A DNA stretch of 64,000 nucleotides, taken from Candidatus Limnocylindrales bacterium. Its GTDB lineage: Bacteria; Moduliflexota; Moduliflexia; Moduliflexales; JAUQPW01. Positions 10,319 to 19,700 of this stretch are shown in pieces; the first letter of the stretch is position 1, and each line of letters begins with the position of its first letter. The stretch spans positions 1 through 64,000 of the forward strand of contig DATMBG010000008.1 in assembly GCA_035559535.1 (NCBI GenBank), read 5' to 3'. The notes under the pieces were generated by a model that was given only the letters and a program-made list of their open reading frames with translations, searched no databases and was not told where the DNA came from. A program made the position numbers and the translations under genes.

Positions 10319-10732
10319 ATGCGGCATTCTGAGTCTGGTAGAGAAGTGGTTAAAGTCCTCATCGTGGACAATCATGCATTCTTTAGAAGAACTTTGAGAA
10401 GTTATCTTGAGGAAATTAAAGGCTTCGAAGTTATGGAGGAAGCAGAGGAGGGCGAGGATGTTTTTAAGCTTATGGAGAAACTGAGTCCCCACCTTATCCT
10501 GATGGATGTTTTTCTTTCAGGAAACCGTAACAGTTTCAAAATCTGTAAGCTTCTTAAACAGAGAAACCCGGCTTTAAAGATTATTCTCTACTCCTTATAT
10601 GATCTTGAAATACAAGAGGGAAATAACCTGGGGATTGATGGCTTTTTAGTCAAAGATGCGCTCTTTGATGGACTTTTGCCCTTAGTAAGGGAATTTTTCC
10701 AAAATCAGAAAAGGAAAGTAATCTACCATTAA
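10319..10732 (+). CDS. Stand-alone receiver (REC) domain response regulator
   Basis: This 137-aa protein is a CheY/NarL-type receiver domain with no output domain. The acidic pocket is D17-N18-H19, the likely phospho-acceptor is Asp63 (LILMD63VF), and the conserved Lys lies in FLVKDALFD. The frame is open upstream into giant gene 1, but receiver homology begins only after 10345, so the ATG at 10319 (4 nt after the giant gene's stop) is chosen; a GTG at 10345 is also possible. The close spacing suggests cotranscription with the giant exported protein, which is odd for a cytoplasmic signalling protein. No partner kinase is adjacent. Confidence 0.75.
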   Translation: MRHSESGREVVKVLIVDNHAFFRRTLRSYLEEIKGFEVMEEAEEGEDVFKLMEKLSPHLILMDVFLSGNRNSFKICKLLKQRNPALKIILYSLYDLEIQEGNNLGIDGFLVKDALFDGLLPLVREFFQNQKRKVIYH

Positions 10733-10835
10733 AAACTGGTACCCGGCTGGATAGGGGTGGACGGCTCCAACGGGTAGCAGGGCCTACAAAAACAATCCGA
10801 CAGGCTATCTCCTAAGCTTGTCGAAGAAAACTATC
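10733..10835. other. Intergenic spacer with CTTGTCGAAG element
   Basis: This 103-bp spacer begins GC-rich (about 10738-10790, with several short complementary blocks) and ends with CTAAGCTTGTCGAAG (10812-10826). That element recurs at 48676-48685 and, as reverse complement, inside giant gene 4 (26993-27010). No known riboswitch class was recognised. Confidence 0.45.
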
Positions 10836-13800
10836 ATGATGATGAACTCAAAAAAGCGAAGAAATTACCTGATCGGTTTTGTGTTGGGGCTTATGGTAAG
10901 TTGTCCGTTGTCCACCGGAGCAGACAATGAGCAACGAACCGGGGGTCATACACCTGCCTATCTGGCACTCAGTAACCTGCCTTTAAGCTTTGAAGTCAAT
11001 CAGGGTCAGAGTGATGCGCAAGTAAAATTTCTGTCCCGTGGCAGCGGTTATAGTCTGTTTTTGACGGCCAACGAAGCCGTACTGGTTCTAAATCCTATAA
11101 CCGATATTCAAAATAGAGGGGATCCCTCTGGTGCCTCAGTAAAGGATAACAGACGAAGAACAACCGACCATCCCTATGTTTTACGCATGCACCTGGTCGG
11201 TGCCAATCCCTCTCCTCAGGTGATGGGACTGGATGAGCTACCCGGTAAAAGTCATTATCTGACAGGTAATGATCCGCAAAAGTGGCACATCCAGATTCCT
11301 ACTTTTGCCCGGGTCAAATATGGGGAGATATACCCCGGCATAGACCTGATTTACTACGGTAACCAACAGCAATTGGAGTATGATTTCGTTATTGCTCCCG
11401 GTGCAGACCCCGGAAAGATCCGGCTGGCTTTCACAGGTGCAGATGACATCCAGGTAAGTCCGGAAGGGGATCTTGTTCTGGCCCTTGCCGATGAAACTAT
11501 CCGTTTACATAAACCTCATATTTACCAGGAGATCGACGGAATCCAACAGAAGATCCCGGGTCGTTATGTACGTCTCGAACCTTCTTCACAGCCCCCGGAA
11601 GAAGACCCCCCGACCACGGACTGCAAATCACAAACCACGTTTAGCTTTGAAATAGCTGCCTATGATCCCGGCAGACCCCTCATTATCGATCCTGTGTTGA
11701 GTTATTTTACAACCCTTACCGGTAGCAAGAATAATGTTGGTAACGGGATTGCTGTAGATGCTGCGGGAGGTATCTATGTGACCGGTTATACGGTATCAAC
11801 GGATTTTTCGGTTGGGGCAACAGGGGGACAACCTTTACAGTCCTCTTCTGGAGGAGGTTCCTCAGATGCTTTCGTAGCCAAGTTAAATGTTGCGGGAACG
11901 GCCATTGTTTATGCTACATATCTGGGGGGTAATGGAACAGATATCGGTAATAGTATTGCGGTAGACACGTTCGGCAACGCTTATATAACAGGATCTACTA
12001 CCTCAACCAACTTTCCGGTAACTACCGGAGCCCTGGATACGAATTGCGGTACGGATGGTAATTGTAATAGTGTAGGAGCCCTTAGTTTTCTGGATGCCTT
12101 TGTAGCTAAATTGAATCCTACCGGCACCGGTCTGATCTATGCCACCTATTTGGGCGGAAGTGGCGATGATGAAGGTTTTGGAATTGCCGTAAATACCTCC
12201 GGTAATGCCTATGTAACCGGGCGAACGAAATCGCTGGACTTTACGACAGTAAATGCACTTCAAGCCAATAACGGTGGAATTCAAGATGCCTTTATTGCGA
12301 AGCTCAATACGGCAGGAAGTACTTTGGTTTATAGTACTTACTTCGGAGGGAGTGGGAGTGATGCGGGTTTCGGTATTGCTCTGGATTCCTCCGAAAATGT
12401 TTACTTAACCGGAGAAACCGAGTCACTCAACTTTCCAACCCTGAATCCCTTCCAATCAGCCTTAGGTGGTTTACCCCTTATTAGCAAGGATGCCTTTGTG
12501 GCAAAATTAAACGGAAGTGGCAATACACTGCTGTATTCTACCTACCTGGGGGGCAGTGACACCGATAAAGGTTTGGGAATCGCAGTAGATAACTCCGGCA
12601 AGATTTATGTAACCGGCATTACCTCTTCGATGAACTTCCCGGTAGCCAATCCCTTTCAAGCTTCTTATCAGGGTTCTCAAGATGCCTTTGTAGCCAAACT
12701 GGATCCCTCTCAATCTGGAGGAGCCTCCCTGGTTTATTCGACTTACCTGGGGGGTACTGCCACAGATGAAGGTTTTGCCATTGCCGTGGATGCCATCGGT
12801 AATGCCTACATAACTGGAGATACCGGGTCTAATAATTTCCCCCTTGCCATTCCCTTTCAGCCTACCATCAGTGGTGGCTTTGATGCCTTCTTAACAAAGT
12901 TGAGCGCTACCGGTACGACCCTTCTTTATTCTACCTTTATAGGTAGAAATAGTAACGATCGTGGTCTGGGTGTTGCCGTGGATACTTCTGGTAATGCTTA
13001 TGTGGCAGGAAGCCTGGGTAGCGATGTTTTAATCGTCAAAGCGACTCCCTCCATTGATCTGGCGGTTATCAAAACCGATGATCCAGATCCTGTGCTGGCC
13101 GGACAGAGTCTTACCTATACCGTAACCGTTACCAATAAGGGTCCTGATGTGGCAACAGGGGTTACCCTGACCGATACCTTGCCGGGGAATGTGATCCTTA
13201 TCTCGGCTACTCCCAGCCAGGGAACTTCCTGTACCCTGATAGGGGTTCAGGTTATTTGTAATCTGGGAACTTTAAATGCCGGGGCTAGCGCTACGGTTAC
13301 CCTGGAAGTCACGGCACCTGCTGTAGCCACCACCCTGACCAATACGGTCACCGTCACAGGAATAGAACCGGATTCCAATGGGACTAATAATACAACCAGT
13401 CAAACTACAACTGTCAATCCTGCGGCAGATCTGTCCATTACCAAAACCGATAATCCCGACCCTGTTTTAACCGGGCAAACCCTCACCTATACCCTTACCG
13501 TCCTCAACCAGGGACCGTCCGGAGCTACCAATGTAACCGTCACAGATACCTTACCGGGGAATGTGACCTTTGTTTCGGCTACGCCCAGTCAAGGTACCGG
13601 CTGTACCCAGGAAAGTGGTAAAGTAACCTGTGGATTAGGTGCAATAGCCAGTGGAAATACGGCTACCTTAACGATTCTGCTCATTCCCCAGGCCGGGGGA
13701 TCTCTCACCAACACGGCTACCGTAACAGCAACCGAAGCCGATCCTGATGGAAATAATAATAAGGTTACCCAAGACACGACCGTTACTCCTGTGGCCAATC

Positions 13801-16694
13801 TTTCTATAACCCAATCAGATACACCAGATCCTGTACTGGCGGGTCAAAAATTGACCTATCTCCTTACCGTTGGTAATGGAGGCCCGGATCCGGCGACAGG
13901 GGTCACAGTGGTGGATACCTTACCGGGAAGTGTTACTTTTATCTCGACTACCCCTACCCAGGGTTCATGTGGTAACACAGGGAGTACGGTTACCTGTAAT
14001 TTAGGAACACTGGCTAAGGGGGCCACCGCAACGGTTACGATCCTGGTAACGGCTCCGTTAACCGCCATGAACCTTACCAATACCGCTACCGTAACTGGAA
14101 ATGAGATCGATTCCAACGGTACCAACAATACGGTGGCCGAGAGTACAACAGTCAATCCGGCAGCGGATCTTTCTATCACCCAGACGGATACTCCGGATCC
14201 CTTGTTTGCAGGTCAAAATTTAACCTATCTTCTCCAGGTAACCAATAACGGTCCGTCCGGTGCGACGGGGGTTACCGTGACCGATACCCTTCCAGGCGGT
14301 GTAAGCTTCCTTTCGGTAACTCCCAGTCAGGGAAGTTGTAGCGGGACAGGGGTCCTGACCTGTAATCTGGGAACGTTGGTCAATGGAGTTACGGCGACCA
14401 TCACGATATCGGTAACGGTACCACTAACAGCCGGAACCCTTACCAATACGGCTACGGTCACAGGGAGTCCCGCAGACCCCAACAGTGCCAATAATACCTC
14501 TGCAGAGACTACTTCTGTTAATGCAGCCGATCTTTCTCTGAAGAAAGTAGGTTCTCCAAATCCTGTCTTTGCAGGAGAAAATTTAACCTATCTCCTCACC
14601 GTAACCAACAACGGGCCTTCGACGGCCACAGGGATAACCCTGTCCGATACCTTACCGTTGGGAGTTACTTTTGTTTCTGCGAATGCCGGTCAGGGAACCG
14701 GTTGTACCTTGACCGGTGGTAAGGTTAATTGCAGTCTTGGTAGCCTGACCCGTGGATCTACGGCTACAGTTACCCTTCTTGTGGCAGCCCCTCTGGTAGC
14801 GGGGACCCTTACGAATACGGCTACCGTAACTGCAAACGAGCCTGATTTAACCAACTCCAATAACACGGCTACCATAACCACCACCGTCAGTCCACCCCCT
14901 ACCCCGACTCCCACGCCGACCCCTACCCCCACGGCTACGCCGACTCCTACCCCCGCTCCCACGCTGACCCCTACCCCCCTGCCTACTCCCAACATCACAT
15001 CGATACCCTGGGGTATTCAGGGGGATATTCCGATCCCAGGAGATTATAACGGAGATAAGAAGGCAGATCCTACAGTATGGAGACCTGGCGAGGGGGATTG
15101 GTTTATTTTGCTGGATCCGACCATTGTCCAGCCCTGGGGTATCCAGGGAGATAAGCTGGTACCGGGTGAATACGACGGGGATGGAAAAGAAGATATTGCA
15201 GTTTTTCGACCTTCCACGGGAACCTGGTTTATCTTAGGATCTTCGAGTGGACCTTTGGTCCGCACATTTGGAACCCGCAGCGATATACCGGTACCTGCCG
15301 ATTATGATGGAGATGGAATTACAGATTTGGCCATTTTCAGACCTTCCTTAGGGATTTGGGTTATAAGCCCCTCCAGCAGTCCGGGAGGTCCGGTACCTGT
15401 TCCACAACCGAGCAACCTGATTCAGATACCCTGGGGAATAGCGGGAGACACACCGGTACCTGCCGATTATGATGGAGATGGAAAAGCCGATGTGGCGGTA
15501 TGGAGAGCCACTGATGGGAATTGGTACCTTAATTTCTCAAGTGGCGGGTTCGATACGGTAACTTTAGGCTTACCCACCCTGTCGGGAGACACACCGGTAC
15601 CTGCCGATTATGATGGAGATGGAAAGACCGATATAGCCATCTGGCGACCGGGTAATGGAACCTGGTACTTTACTCTCTCCTCAACAGGTTTACTTAATTC
15701 CAGGTCGTGGGGCTTATTCGGTGATATTCCTGTACCAGCCGATTACGATGGGGATGGAAGAGCCGATCTGGCCGTGTGGCGACCGGTTGATGGGACCTGG
15801 AATATTGTCTTCGATAAAACGGGAACTCCACCCCTCACCCCAACTCCGACCCCAACCCCTAACCCCTCAACTCCTGAACCCCTGATAACCTTCTGGGGCA
15901 TTCAGGGGGATATTCCGGTCCCGGGAGATTACAATGGGGATAAGAAGGATGATCTGGCCGTATGGAGGCCTGGAGAAGGAAGCTGGTTTATCCTGTTAGA
16001 TCCCCCTATTATTCAGCCCTGGGGTACAAAGGGGGATAAGTTGGTTCCGGGAGATTATGATGGAGATGGAAAAGAAGATATTGCAGTTTTTCGACCTTCC
16101 GTTGGAGCCTGGATCATTTTAGGCTCTTCCAGCGGACCTTTAATACGTGTCTTTGGAACCTCCACAGATACCCCTGTACCGGCCGATTATGATGGGGATA
16201 AAATAACAGATCTGGCTATTTTTAGACCATCCCTGGGGGTGTGGATGATAAATCTGTCCGGCAACCCGGGAGGTTCCGGATCGGGAAACCTCCTTCAGGT
16301 AGTCTGGGGGATGGCAGGAGATATCCCGGTACCTGGGGATTATGATGGGGATGGCAAGGAGGATGTGGCCGTATGGCGACCCGGGGATGGGAATTGGTAT
16401 ATCAATTTTTCAAGTGGGGGTTTCACCATATTTCCCTTGGGCTTACCGGTTCTACCGGATGATATCCCGGTACCTGCTGACTATGATGGGGACGGAAAAA
16501 CTGATATAGCTATCTGGCGACCCGGGGATGGGACCTGGCATATTACTTTTTCCTCGACGGGTTTATTTGGTACCAAACAATGGGGTTTGTTTAACGATGT
16601 TCCCGTACCCGCCGATTATAACGGCGATGGAAAGGCCGATCTGGCCGTATGGCGACCCAGTGATGGAAGCTGGAACATTACCTTTGACAAGTAA
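10836..16694 (+). CDS. Giant exported SBBP-propeller / DUF11 / FG-GAP repeat protein 2
   Basis: The predicted secreted protein is about 1952 aa from the ATG at 10836. The frame is open back to a TTG at 10818 inside a repeat element; ATGs at 10836, 10839 and 10842 are all possible. After an N-terminal signal or anchor (hydrophobic YLIGFVLGLMV) comes a conserved N-terminal domain of the type found ahead of SBBP repeats (SFEVNQGQSDAQVKFLSRG; DUF7948-like). Seven SBBP repeats follow (YSTYLGGSGxDxGxxIAVD...AYVTG, about 11710-13050), which would make one seven-bladed propeller. Five DUF11 repeats (about 13052-14890) and a Pro/Thr linker come next. The C-terminus has two consecutive six-repeat FG-GAP-like blocks (about 15000-15825 and 15890-16694) separated by a second Pro/Thr linker. 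It shares DUF11 and the C-terminal block with giant protein 1. Function is unknown; a cell-surface or matrix role is inferred. Confidence 0.88.
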   Translation: MMMNSKKRRNYLIGFVLGLMVSCPLSTGADNEQRTGGHTPAYLALSNLPLSFEVNQGQSDAQVKFLSRGSGYSLFLTANEAVLVLNPITDIQNRGDPSGASVKDNRRRTTDHPYVLRMHLVGANPSPQVMGLDELPGKSHYLTGNDPQKWHIQIPTFARVKYGEIYPGIDLIYYGNQQQLEYDFVIAPGADPGKIRLAFTGADDIQVSPEGDLVLALADETIRLHKPHIYQEIDGIQQKIPGRYVRLEPSSQPPEEDPPTTDCKSQTTFSFEIAAYDPGRPLIIDPVLSYFTTLTGSKNNVGNGIAVDAAGGIYVTGYTVSTDFSVGATGGQPLQSSSGGGSSDAFVAKLNVAGTAIVYATYLGGNGTDIGNSIAVDTFGNAYITGSTTSTNFPVTTGALDTNCGTDGNCNSVGALSFLDAFVAKLNPTGTGLIYATYLGGSGDDEGFGIAVNTSGNAYVTGRTKSLDFTTVNALQANNGGIQDAFIAKLNTAGSTLVYSTYFGGSGSDAGFGIALDSSENVYLTGETESLNFPTLNPFQSALGGLPLISKDAFVAKLNGSGNTLLYSTYLGGSDTDKGLGIAVDNSGKIYVTGITSSMNFPVANPFQASYQGSQDAFVAKLDPSQSGGASLVYSTYLGGTATDEGFAIAVDAIGNAYITGDTGSNNFPLAIPFQPTISGGFDAFLTKLSATGTTLLYSTFIGRNSNDRGLGVAVDTSGNAYVAGSLGSDVLIVKATPSIDLAVIKTDDPDPVLAGQSLTYTVTVTNKGPDVATGVTLTDTLPGNVILISATPSQGTSCTLIGVQVICNLGTLNAGASATVTLEVTAPAVATTLTNTVTVTGIEPDSNGTNNTTSQTTTVNPAADLSITKTDNPDPVLTGQTLTYTLTVLNQGPSGATNVTVTDTLPGNVTFVSATPSQGTGCTQESGKVTCGLGAIASGNTATLTILLIPQAGGSLTNTATVTATEADPDGNNNKVTQDTTVTPVANLSITQSDTPDPVLAGQKLTYLLTVGNGGPDPATGVTVVDTLPGSVTFISTTPTQGSCGNTGSTVTCNLGTLAKGATATVTILVTAPLTAMNLTNTATVTGNEIDSNGTNNTVAESTTVNPAADLSITQTDTPDPLFAGQNLTYLLQVTNNGPSGATGVTVTDTLPGGVSFLSVTPSQGSCSGTGVLTCNLGTLVNGVTATITISVTVPLTAGTLTNTATVTGSPADPNSANNTSAETTSVNAADLSLKKVGSPNPVFAGENLTYLLTVTNNGPSTATGITLSDTLPLGVTFVSANAGQGTGCTLTGGKVNCSLGSLTRGSTATVTLLVAAPLVAGTLTNTATVTANEPDLTNSNNTATITTTVSPPPTPTPTPTPTPTATPTPTPAPTLTPTPLPTPNITSIPWGIQGDIPIPGDYNGDKKADPTVWRPGEGDWFILLDPTIVQPWGIQGDKLVPGEYDGDGKEDIAVFRPSTGTWFILGSSSGPLVRTFGTRSDIPVPADYDGDGITDLAIFRPSLGIWVISPSSSPGGPVPVPQPSNLIQIPWGIAGDTPVPADYDGDGKADVAVWRATDGNWYLNFSSGGFDTVTLGLPTLSGDTPVPADYDGDGKTDIAIWRPGNGTWYFTLSSTGLLNSRSWGLFGDIPVPADYDGDGRADLAVWRPVDGTWNIVFDKTGTPPLTPTPTPTPNPSTPEPLITFWGIQGDIPVPGDYNGDKKDDLAVWRPGEGSWFILLDPPIIQPWGTKGDKLVPGDYDGDGKEDIAVFRPSVGAWIILGSSSGPLIRVFGTSTDTPVPADYDGDKITDLAIFRPSLGVWMINLSGNPGGSGSGNLLQVVWGMAGDIPVPGDYDGDGKEDVAVWRPGDGNWYINFSSGGFTIFPLGLPVLPDDIPVPADYDGDGKTDIAIWRPGDGTWHITFSSTGLFGTKQWGLFNDVPVPADYNGDGKADLAVWRPSDGSWNITFDK

Positions 16695-16713
16695 AACAGA
16701 AGTCCGTTGCTCG

Positions 16714-16753
16714 TTGTTCGTTGTCTTTTATTCTTTATCCTAACAACGAACAA
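16714..16753. repeat. Inverted repeat between giant genes 2 and 3
   Basis: TTGTTCGTTGT (16714-16724) pairs exactly with ACAACGAACAA (16743-16753). The arms are built from short GTTGTTC-like units. There is no clear U-tract, so a role as terminator or dispersed repeat is undecided. Confidence 0.65.
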
Positions 16754-16781
16754 TGAATAAGCGACCGATGACAATGGTCCG

Positions 16782-19700
16782 ATGAACATGAGATTGAAAA
16801 AATATCAATGGATTACCTGGACAGGTGTAGTGATGGTTGTCGGAGTATTTCTATTACTTCCCAGGTCAACACTTGCCGGCAATACCTTCTTCTTTAGCAA
16901 CTCTACCCTGGATTTTGGGAGTGTTACCATAGGTCAGACTGCTTTTCTGACTTTAACCATTGCCAATATGCCGGCTTCGAAAACAGACGTAGATGAGATC
17001 AACGGAAGCGTCTTTGCCATACCCAGTGGGGGAACCTGTAGCTCGGCGAACAGTACGGTCTTTTCAACTGCTGCTTTTTCTATCATCAGCGGCGGTGGTG
17101 CCTTTAATTTAGGCCCTGGACAAAAGAAGGATATTAAATTTGGTTTCGCTCCTTCGGCAGCCATCACCTATTCTGATACGGTATGCCTGACGGCCAATCT
17201 GGTTCATATCGATTCCAGTGGAAACAAAACGATAACTCCTTTCATAGGATCTCCCTATGCCATCCCCATTAACGGAAAAGGGGTATCGGCCAGGATTAAT
17301 ATGGAAGTAAGTTTAACTTCCATAAGTTTTGGAGATGTGGTGGTAGGTCAGGCGGCCACCCAGACCCTTACCATTACCAATTTATCCAATTCGACGGATT
17401 CTTTAGATGGGACGGTGGGAAATCTCTCAAGCCCATTTTTTGTAGTCAGTGGGGGAGGTTCATTCAGTCTGTCGCCAGGCCAGTCCAGACAGGTCAGGAT
17501 CAGTTTTTCTCCCGTGGCGTTAATCACCTCTACCACAACTTTATCTATTACCCATAATGCAACGAGTTCAAACTGCAGTACGCCCGGGACGTGTAACATA
17601 TCCTTAACGGGAACAGGGGTAGAGACGATCAACTTATCCATAAGCCCTTTATCGATAAATTTCGGTAACATTCTTGTAGGTCAGGCCTCTAATCAAAGCA
17701 TTACAATCACCAATGATTCGAATTCCACAGGTATTTTAGAAGGGTCGGTGGCTGCACCTCTTGCTCCTTTTTCTGTAGTGAACGGAGGAGGTACATTTAG
17801 TCTACCCCCCGGTGCCTCCAAGACCATCACAGTAAGGTACGCTCCAACGGCCGTTTCGATAGTTCCGGATCAGACTACCCTTCTCATAACCCATAATGCC
17901 TCAAATTCAAACTGTGGTACTCCGTCTCCTTGTGGGATAAGCTTGATAGGGAATGGTGTAGAGTTAATCAAGTTATCTATCAACCCTACTCCTGTGGATT
18001 TCGGTAATGTTGCCGTAGGACAAACTGCCAGGCAGACTCTGACCATTACCAATTCGTCTACCTCCCCGACTTTGTTAGAAGGGAGCATTGGGACCCTTAC
18101 AGGCCCGTTTTCTGTAGTCAGCGGGGGTGGCTCCTTCAGCTTATCCTCGGGCCAGTCGCGATCTGTCATCATCAGCTTTTCTCCTACCTCTTCGGGGACA
18201 ACTTTTACCGATACCCTGGTCATTACCCATAATGCGACCACTCAAACCAGCCCTACCACTGTAACGGTAACCGGAACAGGAATAGAAGCCATTAACTTAT
18301 CGGTAAGTCCTTCACCGGTAAACTTCGGTAATGTTGCCGTAAATCAATTTTCTGATCAAACTTTTACCCTCACCAACAACGCAAACTCGACCACAACCCT
18401 GGAAGGGGAGGTTGATGTAACCAGTCTCTCAGGTCCGTTCTCCGTAGTGAGTGGAGGGGGTTCCTTCAGCCTTTTACCTGGTAAATCTAAGACGGTTACC
18501 GTAAGATTTGCTCCGACGGCTCCGGGTACGGTTTCTGGAACCTTAAAAATTACCCATAATGCCACCAATCAGGGTAGTCCAACGAGTGTGTTATTAACGG
18601 GAATGGGGACCTCTATCATTAATGTAGCTTTAGTACCCACGTCCATAAGTTTTGATAATGTTCTGGTAGGTCAATCCGCCCGACAAACCCTTACCCTCAC
18701 CAATTTATCCTCCTCATTGGGCATTCTGGAGGGGACGGTAGGGACCCTGTCCGCTCCTTTTATCCTTATCAGTGGGGGCGGCTCTTTCAGTTTAGCACCA
18801 GGTCAATCCCGGTTCATTATCCTTAGTTTTTCCCCAACTTCGGCCGGAAACTTTTCAGATACGTTGGTTATTACCCACAATGCCACCAATCAATCAGGTC
18901 CCACCAATGTGCCGTTAAGCGGAACCGGAGTACCGGTTATTGATATAACTGTAAGTCCCTCTCCGATAAATTTCGGCAGTATCCTGGCAGGTCAATCGGC
19001 TACCCAAACCATTACCATTACCAATGCACCTACTTCTACAAATACCTTGACGGGAAGTGTGGCGAGTCTCTCGGCTCCATTTTCAGTGGTTAGTGGAGGA
19101 AATTCATTTAGTCTTGCACCTGGAAAATCCCGAACGGTTATCGTGAGCTTTACCCCTACGACAACCGGGTCTTTTTCGGATACCCTGACGATCACCCACA
19201 ATGCCACCAATCAGACCAGTCCTATTAACCTACCGATAACCGGAACCGGGGAAGTTTCTGTGATCAATATGGATGTAACTCCGAGTCTTGTAGATTTTGG
19301 TGGAGTGATTGTCGGTAAATCCGTCACTCAAACCCTTGTTATTACCAATGTATCCTCCTCGACCACTACCTTAGAGGGAAGTGTAGACAGTTTATCAGGT
19401 TCGTTTTCTCTGGTCAGTGGGGGAGGAACGTTTAGCTTAGCTCCTGGGAAATCCAAATCCGTCATTGTTAGTTTCTCTCCGACTTCTACAGGGAATTTCT
19501 CTCAATCACTTTCTATTACCCACAATGCCACCAACCAGGTAAGTCCTACCTTCGTACCCTTAAATGGAACCGGGCTTCCGGCAATTAATCTGACCGTCAG
19601 TCCTTCGTCTGTGGATTTTGGCAATATCCTTGTAGGTCAATCTGCTAACCAAACCATTACGATTACCAATCAGTCCAGTTCCACCGGAACTTTAGAGGGG

